Of a stretch of 64,000 nucleotides of DNA, positions 1 to 10,400 are shown piece by piece. This DNA comes from Hippasteria phrygiana (lineage: Eukaryota > Echinodermata > Asteroidea > Valvatida > Goniasteridae). The notes below the pieces were generated by a model that was given only the letters and a program-made list of their open reading frames with translations, searched no databases and had not been told where the DNA came from. The stretch covers positions 992,001-1,056,000 of the forward strand of contig JAZGUH010000412.1 of NCBI GenBank assembly GCA_037893225.1. The letters run 5' to 3'. Numbering within the stretch: position 1 is the first letter of the stretch; each line of letters starts with the position of its first letter. The translations under genes were made by a program, and so were the position numbers.

Positions 1-163
1 AAATTTGCAAAAACTCACGGCGTCCGCAAGGGTGCCGTGGCTATCATGCGGGCGCCTTGGCATTCTTTCCTCGCCATATGGCGCATCGGGAGCTTTTAGC
101 GCGGAGTTAAAAGTTCCCGAAATTTTTACTGGCCGTAAGCCCGTAGACGCGTTGTAGACAGCA

Positions 164-315
164 TCGTACGGGCACCGTACGGGCACCGTAGGGGCACCGT
201 ACGGGCACCGTACGGGCACCGTACGGGCACCGTACGGGCACCGTACGGGCACCGTACGGGCACCGTACGGGCACCGTACGGGCACCGTACGGGCACCGTA
301 CGGGCACCGTACGGC
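164..315. repeat. 11-bp tandem minisatellite
   Basis: About 14 head-to-tail copies of an 11-bp unit (CGTACGGGCAC) with one or two substitutions. Each unit holds the palindrome GTAC. Because 11 is not a multiple of 3, the short ORFs crossing it in several frames are artefacts. The flank on the right keeps degenerate CGTACGG words. Confidence 0.95.
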
Positions 316-660
316 CTTAGCAGCATACGATTTTGGGATGGAATTTCGGGCCCCTCAAATCGTACGGGACCCGTACTATTTCCAAGATTATCGTACGAGT
401 ATCTTACGATGTCCGTGCGAGTCCCTCACGAGCCCCGTACGATGTTTAAAAATCGTACGGGTATCTCACGGCTCCCGTCCGCCCACTCCGGTCAGACTGC
501 CGCGCTGCATCCAAGATTCCCTTGCGGACCTGGCGCGGCGTTCTCGCGGCTTACACACGGGCACCTCGGATGCCGCAGACCCCTGCGATACCCCCGATTT
601 CCAAAAATCTTAGAAATCCGCCGTAGGTAGAGAAATTCGTACGGTGCCCGGTGGATATGT
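316..660. repeat. degenerate CGTACGG-rich flank
   Basis: GC-rich stretch with scattered, diverged CGTACGG words (for example near 360, 390, 438, 455 and 637). It looks like decayed or dispersed relatives of the adjacent 11-bp array. No coding signal is convincing. Confidence 0.4.
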
Positions 661-896
661 GACTGAGGCATAAGCTGGGATGTTCTATGATGTCATGGTG
701 TTAGAACCATATCACATGTAGTTGTAGTATACACATACATGTATGAACTGGCAATTTAAAAAAAAATTAAATTTATTTTATTGTAATCTTTACCGAATGT
801 AGTCCATTTCAGTTTTAAATAAAACTGCTTTCCAAAGGAGCCCTCGCAATGAGGTCACTAGTGCCTAGGTCACCAAGTCTATGTGCCCCGAGGGAC

Positions 897-953
897 TGAG
901 TGACCAGAGGAGGGTCCTCGGCTGAGGGAAATAGGACCCTCTCCTGGTCACTC
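897..953. repeat. short perfect hairpin
   Basis: Arms of about 20 bp (GAGTGACCAG then GGAGGGTCCT, and their inverse) surround a loop of about 15 bp. It sits inside a larger GC-rich block (838-975) bounded by GAGG words and may be the core of a small foldback element. Confidence 0.6.
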
Positions 954-1330
954 ACAGGCCCGAGGGGGGAATAGACGTGCAGTAGTGACCAAATTACATG
1001 TATGTCAGTCCATATGTTTTATGACACACCTGTCCAAAATATAAAATAATACACTTTTCATGCAGGGATAATTGAACTGTTTTGATTCAACAATTAACTC
1101 ATCAGCAATTCAACAATAAGCAATTCAACAATTATATAAAGGAATGCTTTTAGTTTCCCTGGATTCAGTGTTTGAGTTGCTGTTCACTGTTGCTTAGTGA
1201 TTATAAATAATAATACCACACATCCATTAAAATTGTAGTTGAGGGTGCTGTAACCAGCCAAAAATGTTGAGTATAGTGCCCAATCAGGCACTATACTTCG
1301 GAAATTATGCGCGCGCGATGTCTTGACGCG

Positions 1331-1473
1331 CATATACGCGATATTGGCGCGCATTTTTCTAAATTTGCACAAATCAATGAGCGTCTCGTCACACGACTCT
1401 GTTGGGTATTATGAAAACGCACCAATTGATTTGCCTGAATTTAGAAAATTGTCGCGCGAATATGTCGCGTATA
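1331..1473. repeat. imperfect inverted repeat, CG-rich arms
   Basis: Arms of about 48 bp (1331-1378 and about 1424-1473) contain GCGCGC/CGCGA words followed by TTTTCTAAATT and, towards the loop, CAAATCAAT. The arms are about 80 percent complementary by eye. Probably a small foldback element. Confidence 0.5.
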
Positions 1474-2082
1474 GGTAAATTGGCCTTCACGCTGACACAA
1501 ATTTCATGCACTAGCCTATATTAGTGAATCACACGTGACCATGTTTCAGCCAACCAGGATAAAGAACCAGCAAGAGGTGTGTTATAAATATATATAGTGT
1601 CACAACATGTACATGTGGACTGCCTTGGACTGATCATAGTCTGGATAGTATGGGGCACGTTATACCAAGAAGCAAAGCTTGACTTGTTTATTTAAAGAAG
1701 TGCTTTATTACCATCACTGCACTAAGCAGTCTAATACGGACTGGTGACATCACAAGAAAAGGGTCTATGCCTATTTGAGAAGTATGGGAACTAAAAACAC
1801 CAGTGAAATGAGTCACATTCGTTTGCAGTTATTCGACAGAAATTTATTTCACCGATGGGCCAACAGCTGCGCAGTACCAGTGGCTACAGCGGGATTTAGA
1901 GGAGGCCAACAAGCCAGAGAATCGTCAGCGACGACCCTGGATCATTGCTTTCGGTCATCGACCAATGTACTGCTCAAACGCAAACAATGACGACTGTACC
2001 AACAAAGGGAGTAAGGTTAGGGATGGGTAAGTCATCTTCCAAGTCTAGGACTGGACTCAAAATATGAAAATATGAAAATAAA
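1474..2082. other. no gene seen
   Basis: No coding or structured signal could be supported here. The ORF at 1775-1990 has no recognisable domain and no splice context. Confidence 0.5.
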
Positions 2083-2345
2083 GGAAAAGTTGAAGAGGAT
2101 GTTGATTGCTGAGGGAAGTCTGCATCATTGGACGAACTCCCCTTCTGTGCCTAGTGTTAGACACAGAAGGGGAGTTCGTCTTATGAGGTCAGATGACTTT
2201 TAGACAAATTGCACCAGCGGGCTAGACGTAACTTGATAATAAAAAGTCACTTTTTTGTTATTTCATAGCAGAAATAATTGGTTGTTTTATTTTACAATAC
2301 GCAATCTACATAAAACAACAAAATGAAGCACACTTCTCCCGCAAT
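2083..2345. mobile_element. foldback element, copy 1 of the 'GATGTTGATTGCTGAG' family
   Basis: Starts with AAGAGGATGTTGATTGCTGA and ends with the inverse (TCTCCCGCAATCAATAT). Inside is a ~22-bp palindrome around GAACTCCCCTTCTGTG (2136-2182) and a block (GCACCAGCGGGCTAGA) shared with copies 2 and 3. Non-autonomous; no transposase was seen. Confidence 0.6.
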
Positions 2346-2610
2346 CAATATTTAGACGATAGTGTGAGCGAACGAGCTGGTCTAATCGTGCTGTTAGAGG
2401 GTGCACTGCATGAATTAAATTTACACCACAGTGCATGATCCACTATTAATCATAATTTTTATGCAAATCGCCCATCACAAGCTCTATGGCACTCGAGGTG
2501 TGAGCTACAGAGGATTATGTGGAAGAACCAGCCCCTCACACTAAAACAGACCAACAGTCCTAAATCCTCCAATTTTAATATGATTTTGCACACACCCTAG
2601 GGAGTTAGGG

Positions 2611-3123
2611 TTAAAGAGGATGTTGATTGCTGAGAGAAGTCTTCGTCAGTTTGTAGTTTTATGTAGATTGCGTATAAAATTTTAAAAAGGCAGTTATTTC
2701 TGTCATGAAATATAAAAAAAAGGGACTTTTGAGAGATATTTTTATATTAAGTCCCCTCTAGCCCGCTGGTGCCATTTGTCGTTGCTGCAGGCAGCAAACA
2801 AATTCCCTTTGTGTCCAGCACTAGGCACAAAAGGGGAATTCATGTTATGACGTCGGATTTGTTTGCTGCCCGCAGCAATGACTTTAACCCCTTGCGTACG
2901 GATGACGCCAAATGGCGCAAAAAAACAAACGGATGACACAATTTGCCGCTATTTGTGCAGTTTCAATCCATGTTGAATTATTGTGTTACGCTTGACTGCA
3001 CAAGCACTTTCTGGCTGTTTCGCTTGGCTGCACAGGCCGCCTCGGCATCCTGACGCCTCACTACGCAATCTACATAAAACTACAAAATGACGCAGACTTC
3101 TCTCGGCAATCAACATCCTCTTT
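2611..3123. mobile_element. foldback element, copy 2, ~63-bp terminal inverted repeats
   Basis: The left arm (2611-2674) and right arm (3062-3123) are nearly perfect inverse copies, running from AAGAGGATGTTGATTGC to TATGTAGATTGCGTA. The inside repeats the TAGCCCGCTGGTGCCA block of copy 1 and a half-copy of a second element type beginning TTAACCCCTTGCGTACGG at 2884. This is a nested non-autonomous DNA element. Confidence 0.75.
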
Positions 3124-3590
3124 TATAACGGTAAGCAAAAAAAGCTGTGCCAACTAGAGCAGAAAAATTCTGCTAGCTTAAGCTGCATTTCATGGTTAAA
3201 GACCAACTAAAACGCCAAAATTGTTTTTGACTTTTTGGACTTATCTGATAGTTTATGCCTCCCCAAAACTAATGTAACAAGTTTCATGATTCTGGAAAAA
3301 CAAAAGAAATGTTTTTAAGCCTTTTCCTTCTGAGCCACTTTGACTCGATTCAGAAAAGGCCGAGGTCAACTGCGTGCCGTATCGCGCGGGTGATGATGTA
3401 TACGTGTAGAAACATATGAAGTCACTGTATTATATGACAATGTTTTACATAGAGTCTGTACGTATTTTTTTGTCTAAGGCTAGTATTACTTACTGTGCTT
3501 TTTGCACATGAATCAGGTGTAACACTACGGTAAACATATTTTAAAGTGTTGACATCTTTGTGAGACACATTTGGAATTGGGGTTGTAGGC
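3124..3590. other. no gene seen
   Basis: AT-rich unique-looking DNA with no ORF over 60 codons and no clear repeat. Confidence 0.5.
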
Positions 3591-3800
3591 TTGAGTGTGT
3601 TAGGCTATACGAGAGAGGACTTGGGACAATGGGGGATTAGGGATAACAATGACACCGAGGACTTGGGCCGAGTCCTCGAGAGAATTTCGTGTAAAAACCT
3701 TATGGGAGCTGTTCGGAAAAAATTAAAGTACAAACAAAGGGAACAAAAGAAGGGTTCCATTCATGGTCCTCATAAGTGTAGGAAAACGCACATGTGTGTT
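3591..3800. repeat. dispersed repeat, inverse copy of 15540-15735
   Basis: About 200 bp (from GTTAGGCTATACGAGAGAGG to TAGGAAAACGCA) recurs in the opposite orientation at 15540-15735 with only a few substitutions and small indels. The matching ORFs in both copies are shifted against each other, so it is probably not protein-coding. Confidence 0.85.
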
Positions 3801-3991
3801 CTTGCTGAAAAGCTAGTTAGGAGTCATACTTTCCTTTGTTTGCAGTCGGCTTTTATTGGGACCTGCGCTGCAAGTTGATGCTATACTCTAGTCTGGCGAC
3901 TTTGCTTATGCAGCCCTCATAAGGACCCGAACCTTTTCAGAACTATACACACAATTTCTGTTATAAGGTACCAGACTCAATCGCACGCAGC

Positions 3992-4433
3992 CTATTTACG
4001 GTACCGTACAATGCATGTTGAGTCAAGCGAGCGTGGACAGGGAGGGAGATGGCCGGGGCTCTGGTTGCTCGAGCCGGCAACCGCAGGGAACGTCTTCGTG
4101 GTCTGGTACGCTTGAGTCCGGGACAGGATTCGAATGCTCGGTGCCTTTAGAGTTGGAATGGATCCATCCTTCAAACGGAATTGTGCCTTCAAACCCAGCT
4201 GATTTTTCATACTATAACACTATTATAAATACAGTCTTTGACGAAATGTTCTGCACAAAAAGTGCACATATTTTCAACCATTTCGTTAGCCGAAAATCAG
4301 ATCTTGTATTGTCTACAAAGCGGACCCACTGTCGCCTTTGAACTCCATTCAGCACTGGGAATCGCAGGAAGGTAAGGTCAGGGTTTTTGTCGCTGTTCCT
4401 CGTGCAACCTTCAACTACACACGATCGAGGCAT
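3992..4433 (-). pseudogene. THAP-domain zinc-finger gene relic
   Basis: The minus strand starts at an ATG (4433) and reads MPRSCVVEGC, then a conserved LTFLRFPV, QRRQWVRFV and a final tryptophan. These fit a THAP (C2CH) DNA-binding domain of the type shared by P-element transposases and THAP proteins. The C-x2-H half (CAEHFVKDC) is present but in another frame. An 11-bp insertion that looks like a TGTGCA duplication separates KICA from it. After a second frame change the domain-closing GSIPTL, equivalent to the AVPTIF motif, follows (within 3992-4210). Domain order is therefore right but the reading frame is broken at least twice. It could be a dead host THAP gene or the N-terminus of a P-like transposase. 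No catalytic domain was found beside it. Confidence 0.75.
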
Positions 4434-4556
4434 AATGATTATCTCAGAACCATGCTCATACTGAAATAATATCAAAATTAGACAAAATAGACGGGAAAAC
4501 GGAGGAGTTATGTCGACCAAGACTCTTCCAGGAGCATCAACTCCAATTACGTACAT

Positions 4557-4967
4557 GCATAGTGTTTGGCTGTAGCATCAACCGACTCTACACATGTACG
4601 TCACGGGGTGACGTACATACATTTACATACATAATGAGCTTTCGCGAAACAGGATAAATGGTTCAGAATAATGACCCTTTTTCTTAATAAAAAAAATTCC
4701 TCTCGTCTGCAAACTAATCTCCATCAGTTAAAAGAGTATTTAAACTGTCGGAAAAGTCCAAAAAGTAAACAAAAAATGTGCGTTTTAGTTGCTCTTTAAG
4801 CTGTGCTAACAACCCACGTATGCATGGCAATTTTTATTGTTTTTGTCATTCAGCTCACTAACCCTATGGAATTTGGTCCTTGCCAACGAAATACAAAAAT
4901 TACAACAGTCTTTGTCTGCTACAGTACTAATCAAATTCCTGAAATTGGCCCCTGGTTTCCTTTGCAG
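4557..4967. other. no gene seen; probable intron
   Basis: AT-rich; ends in a usable polypyrimidine tract and acceptor (TTTCCTTTGCAG, AG at 4966-4967) for the exon that follows. Confidence 0.5.
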
Positions 4968-5176
4968 TTTAGAGGAGCTGTTCTTCTCCCAGGGGGTGGA
5001 TATAATCATTCAAGGCCATGAGCATTCCTACGAACGGCTCTGGCCGGTGTACGAGCAGGTATATGCTGAGAACTACATCAACACCAACCCCCGGGCACCG
5101 GTGCACTTCATAGGCGGGGCTGCAGGCTGTAATGATTGGTATGGTTCCTGCCTCGACCCCATACTCTTCCCACGTG
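4968..5176 (+). CDS. purple acid phosphatase (ACP7-like), one internal exon
   Basis: A 209-bp exon bounded by a consensus acceptor (TTTGCAG) and donor (GTGAGT at 5177). It translates as LEELFFSQGVDIIIQGHEHS and continues YERLWPVYEQVY, then PRAPVHFIGGAAGC. The GHEHSYERLWPVY run is the C-terminal metal-ligand histidine motif (GHxH) of purple acid phosphatases. The following P-V-H-x-I-x-G-x-A-G-C block is typical of the ACP7 (iron/zinc purple acid phosphatase-like) group. These are usually secreted or vacuolar metallophosphoesterases. The frame is intact. Neither the preceding exons (FN3-like domain and first metal motifs) nor the final exon was found in the window, so the rest may lie upstream or be decayed. 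It may be a solitary exon relic. Confidence 0.8.
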
Positions 5177-5480
5177 GTGAGTTGTGTGCCGGCGATAGTC
5201 ATCTGTTGATTTTGTTCACCTGCAATCCTGTGCAACACCTTGCAGGATGTTTACACGTTTCCTGGAAAAATTTGACCTCGACATTGAACTGGCGGTTGGA
5301 TGAGATGTACCAACAAATTTAGTACAAGGGATTGTTTTGAGTTTTCTGCATATGCAAAGCAACATTAAAATGTGGAGTGGATTTGTTGATTTTGGAATGT
5401 TGTGCATTAAGCTTATTTTTTTTTTGTGGTGGGGTGGGGGATTTCACTTGGCATATTTCCTGCATGTGTACATGTACCAT
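5177..5480. other. no gene seen
   Basis: Follows the phosphatase exon donor. No downstream exon with the expected W-S-A or Y-G-Y motifs could be recognised. Confidence 0.4.
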
Positions 5481-5481
5481 T

Positions 5482-5674
5482 TTAACCCCTAGCCACCGGT
5501 TGCCCCAAATACGTGCGGATTGAAAATTGCCACCTGGCCGGTTGACGTCTATGTGTGCCAATCTCTGCATTTTCAGTCCATTAGTAGGGTATTGTGTACG
5601 TTATGTTTGGCTGCACAACCCGGCCTGCTGGCGCACCAGGTTCTCCCATGTAATGCCCGGTGGCAAGGGGTTAA
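5482..5674. mobile_element. TTAA-flanked MITE (CCCCTTG/CCCCTAG ends)
   Basis: TTAA at 5482-5485 and 5671-5674 flank a 185-bp body with ends CCCCTAGCCACCGG and inverse CCGGTGGCAAGGGG. TTAA duplication is typical of piggyBac and some Kolobok elements. Related termini occur at 2884 and 17136-17429. Confidence 0.7.
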
Positions 5675-5744
5675 TTAACACTGCATGACTAAAAACAAAA
5701 ACAGAACAAAGCTGTAGGAACATCTGCTTGCTGAGCACCTGGGG

Positions 5745-5760
5745 GGGCGGGGGGGGGGGG
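5745..5760. repeat. poly-G tract
   Basis: A G run with one C interruption, followed by repeats of ACCCAAAACAAA. Confidence 0.8.
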
Positions 5761-5919
5761 ACCCAAAACAAAACCCAAAACAAAACCCCTTAAAACCTAT
5801 TAGACTTCTTGGCAGGTACATGCATTCTTTCTATGTTGTTACTATGGCTTTTTTGTTGGAGGTGGAAATGGTCCCCTTTAACCCCCTTGGACCAACCATT
5901 GGCATTGAATTCCACTTAA

Positions 5920-6680
5920 ACATGATGTCCATTGCTGAGAGAATTGTGTCATTTTGTAGTTTTATGTAGATTGGGTATTGCGGAGTTGTAATCAAGTCAA
6001 TCACAAGTCAGCTCACAAGCTACATGGGATGAACAATGACAAAGGAATGCTTTTGTTGTTATAGTGTCTGAATGGCTTGAGATCAGAATAAGCGAGTTTG
6101 GTATTCCCAACTGCGCATGTTGGAAAAACGTGGCAGATAAATGCACACAAGGCTACGGGGGACGTGGTAACCGAATTTGTATTCTGTGCAATTTTTCGTG
6201 CAACCGAAAAGACGATGGAAACTTTTGTTAGAACAAAAGTTTGGACACACAAGACACCTGAAAACATTTTTGAAAAATGTTACTTCAGAACACGTCAATC
6301 TTTTTAAATTTGCTGGTACCCGCTATGCTTTTGCGCGCATACGATGACATTTTTTTCCCAAAAGACAAATTGTCAAATCTTGATGTGCACATGTGCAGTT
6401 GGAATACCGAACTGGCTTCTTGTGAAGTGACTGACTTGTGATTGACTTGATATAACAAAAAAAAAGTGACTTTTGATAGTTTATGCTAGACACAAAAGGG
6501 ATTTAGTCTTATGACGTCAGATTTGTTTGCTGCCTGCAGCGACGACTGTTAGACAAATGGCCCCAGCGGGCTCTGCTGCGCTAGAGGGGATTAGATAAAA
6601 ATAGCTCTCAAAACTCACTTTTTTGTTATTTCATAGCAAAATGATGCAGACTTCTTTCAGCAATCATCATCCTCTTTAAG
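5920..6680. mobile_element. foldback element, copy 3, interrupted by another element
   Basis: The left end (GATGTCCATTGCTGAGAGAA at about 5924) and right end (CAGACTTCTTTCAGCAATCA to CCTCTTTA at about 6678) match the arms of copy 2. The body shares GGCCCCAGCGGGCT and the TGACGTCAGATTTGTTTGCT block with it. A second inverted-repeat element (5988-6452) splits it near its left arm. Confidence 0.65.
5988..6452. mobile_element. nested element with CAAGTCAATCACAAGTCA ends
   Basis: The left arm AATCAAGTCAATCACAAGTC and right arm GACTTGTGATTGACTTGAT bound about 460 bp. Sequence from this element (CACAAGCT and CAATGACAAAGGAATGC) recurs in inverse form at about 61040-61190. Opposing ORFs inside (6013-6307) mirror each other's codons and have no recognisable domain. 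Confidence 0.6.
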
Positions 6681-6722
6681 TTATAGTGCATACCCTTATG
6701 TCACAATATCTAGTTGAGTGGG

Positions 6723-7708
6723 TTTTTCGGATAGATTCTTGCCAAACAGTTTTTTTCTACTTAGTACATCATAAAATTATCAAAAATTGTTGTTGGCATT
6801 TTTTTGGCGGCCATCTTGGTATTATGGCGTCCATCTTGAAATCTGATGTCAAAAAGCTCTATTTTGCGCAATAATTTGCTTTTCTTTTCTCTATTTGTTT
6901 GTGAAAACATTTTTGTGTGCTCTGACAACTCTTTAATATATTAAATCAACAACTCATAACCCAAGATGGATCCTGAATTCAAAATGGCTGCCATATCATT
7001 ACCAAGATGGCTGCCAAATTAAAAATGGCGGCCATGTTAGTAGCATTAATGTCCAAATATCACATCTTGCCATATATTTGACTTTACTTTCTCAGATACT
7101 TTTAAAATAATCTATTTTCCTTTCAATGCCATGTCAATTCGTTTATATTACATGAATAAAATATATTTTAAAATGGCTGCCATTTAGGAATTGGTATTAC
7201 ATAGGCTCGCACTGCTTTGCAGCTCGCCAAAAAGCATGTGGCAGCTATTTTGAGCTTGGTAGCCATCTTGAATCATATTTTAATCAATGTAATGTGCATA
7301 TTTGACTGAGATCATTGATCATAACAAAGTAATGAGGTAAAGAAATATAAAATATTTAGACAAATCTTTTTTTTTGATGTTAAAAACTACTAACATTTGC
7401 CGCCATTTTGAATTTGGCAGCCATCTTGGTAATGATATGGCAGCCCTTTTGAATTCAGGAACCATCTTGGGTTATGAGTTGTTGATTTAATATATTAAAG
7501 AGTTGTCAGAGCACACAAAAAAAATATAAAGAAATATGGAAAAGAAAAGCAAATTATTGAGCAAAATAGAGCTTTTTGACATCAGATTTCAAGATGGCCG
7601 CCATTATTATACCAAGATGGCCGCCAAAAAAATGCCAACAACAATTTTTGATAATTTTATGATTTACTAAGTAGAAAAAAAACTGTTTGGCAAGAATCTA
7701 TCCGAAAA
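6723..7708. mobile_element. ~1-kb foldback element with 322-bp arms and YY1-like words
   Basis: Arm 1 (6723-7044) and arm 2 (7387-7708) are inverse copies over about 322 bp, around a ~340-bp centre. The arms contain repeated AAGATGGC(C/T/G)GCC words in both orientations (for example 6808-6823, 7003-7035, 7400-7425, 7592-7625), matching the YY1 recognition core AANATGGCGGC. No coding frame was seen. Probably a non-autonomous foldback transposon. Confidence 0.85.
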
Positions 7709-7740
7709 GTATGAGGCGCCCTTATGACGTTATTCGCAAA

Positions 7741-7945
7741 CGAAATATATGTCGGACCAAACAAATATATGTCGGACCAAACTCATATATATATAGGACC
7801 AAACTCATATATATAGAACCAAACTCATATATATAGAACCAAACTCATATCTAGCGGGAACCAAACTCATATCTAGCGGGAACCAAACTCATATCTAGGG
7901 AACCAAACCAATATATATAGAACAACAATTGCAATATATATAGCG
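7741..7945. repeat. ~22-bp tandem repeat (ACCAAACTCATAT)
   Basis: About nine variable units of ACCAAACTCATATATATAG, 20-24 bp long, with internal changes (TATGTCGG, TCTAGCGGG). AT-rich and self-complementary within the ATATATAT core. Confidence 0.85.
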
Positions 7946-8020
7946 AGTTGCAAATATAAAGTCAAACGTTAAAATATATAACGAGTTTGCAATATATATA
8001 TTGAAGCGCCACCTATCGAA

Positions 8021-8083
8021 CCAGGCTCAAGGTAGCCGCGGATTCGGCCTGATTTCTGGCCGCGGATTAATCCGCGTATTCAG
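8021..8083. repeat. left arm of a 4.2-kb-spaced inverted repeat
   Basis: Starts CCAGGCTCAAGGTAGCCGCG and ends CCGCGTATTCAGC. A near-identical inverse copy lies at 12194-12258. It contains the palindrome CCGCGGATTAATCCGCG. Confidence 0.85.
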
Positions 8084-8912
8084 CGGTCTCTTTTTCCCCT
8101 TAATCTAAAAATATCCCAAAGATATCACAGTAAATAACAATGGGTGCAGGTGGATTCGAACTAGGAACCTTTTAATCCATAGCCCATCCCACTATCCACT
8201 ATAGACTATAGTATGTAGCAGATCGACAACAGCCGTTATGAATTTTACTGTAACTAGTTGACTAAACAATAACAATTATGTGACGTTCTGTTCTATTCGA
8301 ATGAATAAACATGCTTTCTCATAAAAACAGTTTTGAAATTGATACACCCACCTACGGGAAAAAAAACTAGCGTGCCGCGCATAGCGCGGCATCCCGCTAG
8401 CCATATTAAAATAATGCATTTTTTCATAATATTTTTCGTCTGTCTGACACCGTCCCATAATTGAAAACTCAAATAAAAAACAATGTGCTTGTCTTATCTG
8501 ATTACCTACCGTCTTCACACTATAGTTTGCAACAAAATGATCAAGGAATTCGTCTTCTTCCGGGTACACTTGACCGCACAGGAAGCACTCGACCTGTGTG
8601 CCTTTAGGCCACCCAAAATAGATTTGGGCACATTTAGTATAATGTCATTTAGTCAAGTAATCAATAATGTTTCCTGCTGGTTGTGGCCATTTAACCTGTA
8701 ATAAACTCCTCCAAGGGGATTAGATCTTGAGATGGAGAGAGTTTCAATCCCCAGGCTCCCGAAAATACTCTGGGTGTTTTTCTGAAAAGAGGGTTTCAGT
8801 TCCATGGTATGATTGATAACCTTTTTTTACATTGCATTTTTCAGTAGTTTGTTATGCCAAAAAGTAGACACAGCAGATGTTTAATATCGGCGCCGGTATT
8901 TTTTTTTAAGGA
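8084..8912. other. no gene seen
   Basis: Interior of the 4.2-kb inverted-repeat unit. The ORFs at 8276-8701 overlap on both strands and show no domain. Confidence 0.4.
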
Positions 8913-9320
8913 GGTACACTTTGTTTTAAAGGGTTGGTGATGTACAGCTGAAAAGAACGCATTACAACAGTGCAGTGAAAACGGGGTCTCTTTAACGGGC
9001 TAATTAAGCACTAATTAGTGTTCGGCTGAAGCCTATACCAAAATAAAGTGTGCCCAGAAGCATGGTCTTGTAGATTATGAAATAAAAGTTTGAGTTTTTT
9101 ATAACATGTGAGGTACACTTTGTTTTAAAGGGGTATAATGTACGTAGCCGAAAAGAAGGCATTACAATAGTGCAGTGAAAACAAGGTATCTTTAACAGGC
9201 TAATTAGGCACTAATTAGTCCTCGGCTGAAGCCTATACCAAAATTAAGTGTGCCCAGAAGCATGGTCTTGTAGGTTATGAAATAAAATTTCGAGTTTTTG
9301 ACAACATGTGAGGTACACTT
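8913..9320. repeat. ~195-bp tandem duplication
   Basis: Two direct units, each beginning GGTACACTTTGTTTTAAAGG and containing GGCTAATTA(A/G)GCACTAATTA, GCCTATACCAAAAT and AGTGTGCCCAGAAGCATGGT. The start of a third unit appears at 9311. A further diverged unit lies at 11700-11920. Confidence 0.9.
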
Positions 9321-9369
9321 TGTTGACGGCTATGGCAGTGTGTCCCCCCCAAAAAACAAAAAGATTCTC

Positions 9370-9570
9370 CTTTGTCATATACATTTTATTTGAAATTTAG
9401 ACAGCTGGCTAACAACTGTTTTGGTATCACTAACGTACAAAGCAACAATGGGTACAATCTTTACAGAATATTAGTCAAAATATGATTGTGTAAGCCAAAA
9501 AAAAGGAATGTCACCTCCTACTATAGTAACAATTGTAGACTTATACTGCATTCAAAAAGGTTTAACAAGT
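9370..9570. repeat. direct repeat copy 1 (partner 10203-10400)
   Basis: From CCTTTGTCATATACATTTTA to AACAATTGTAGACTTA, repeated in the same orientation 840 bp downstream with small indels. Confidence 0.85.
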
Positions 9571-9798
9571 GTACAATTAAAAAAATAGCTGGCATGTGTG
9601 TTCCCTACAAGTTTGTTTCTTGTACTCTGTCATTTGCCTTTGAGAAAGAACTTGCTTAAGTTCGAAACGTCAGGCCAGCTAATTTTTGTATTTGTATATT
9701 TCAGGTCCATTCAGTCAGTCAGCAGTTTGCAGCAGTTTTATTCATTTTCAAGTGTACAATTAAGAAAAGATCTTATATAATATACATGTAACTCGTAA

Positions 9799-10263
9799 GA
9801 TCTTACGGGAGAGGACTTGAGCGAGGACTCAGACGACTTAGGCAGCTCTGTAATGGGCGAAGACTTGGACGACTTGGGTAGCTCTGCATATGCAATGGAT
9901 GAGGATGACTCCAAATGGTGCGGGCAAACACAGTTCGATGCTAACGAGCTTGAACACGGGGCGAATTCACCTCCAACAAACAGCCGCAAAGAGACGAAAC
10001 AGCGGGGGACGACATTGGCTCCCGACGCAAAAATATGGGGATATGAGCCCCAAATACTGAACCGTAGGCCTATTACACAGATAAAAATTTATGAAATAAT
10101 TTTGTGGCGATCAATAGGCACAAATTTAAAGTTAAAAATGGACTTAAAGCACGGGCAATCTGGGGGGGGGGGGGGACACGTCCCCCTCCCCCAATATTTT
10201 CCCCTTTGTCATATACATTTTATTTTCCCTTTTCATTTGAAATTTAGACAGCTAACTGGCTAA
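9799..10263 (+). CDS. acidic open frame, unidentified
   Basis: The frame is open from the stop at 9796-9798 to 10263. Its first third is strongly acidic and internally repeated (GEDLSEDSDDLGSS then GEDLDDLGSS, then AMDEDDSKW). It then becomes basic and low-complexity, ending in a poly-G tract at 10161-10175. There is no good ATG: the first methionine codon is at residue ~17. No domain was recognised. It lies inside the 4.2-kb inverted-repeat unit, so it could be a fragment of a transposon protein or an unrelated exon. The repeated Asp/Glu-Leu pattern is more protein-like than chance, but there is no family match. Confidence 0.2.
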   Translation, partial: DLTGEDLSEDSDDLGSSVMGEDLDDLGSSAYAMDEDDSKWCGQTQFDANELEHGANSPPTNSRKETKQRGTTLAPDAKIWGYEPQILNRRPITQIKIYEIILWRSIGTNLKLKMDLKHGQSGGGGGHVPLPQYFPLCHIHFIFPFHLKFRQLTG

Positions 10264-10400
10264 TAAACAACTGTTTTGTTATCACTAACATACAAGCAAC
10301 AATGGGGACAATCTTTACAGAATATTAGTCAAAATAAGATTGTGTAAGCCAAAAAAGGGAATGTCACCTCCTACTATAGTAACAATTGTAGACTTACCGC
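10203..10400. repeat. direct repeat copy 2 (partner 9370-9570)
   Basis: Same sequence as 9370-9570 with a short insertion (TTCCCTTTTCAT) near its start. Confidence 0.85.

Noticed and set aside
164..315. CRISPR-like array
   Set aside because: Contiguous tandem units without spacers, in a eukaryotic genome.
107..326. Short Arg/Tyr/Cys repeat ORFs at the left edge
   Set aside because: Frames across an 11-bp tandem repeat.
3635..3655. I-SceI-like homing endonuclease site (TAGGGATAACA)
   Set aside because: Only the first 11 of 18 bp match, and it is part of a dispersed repeat.
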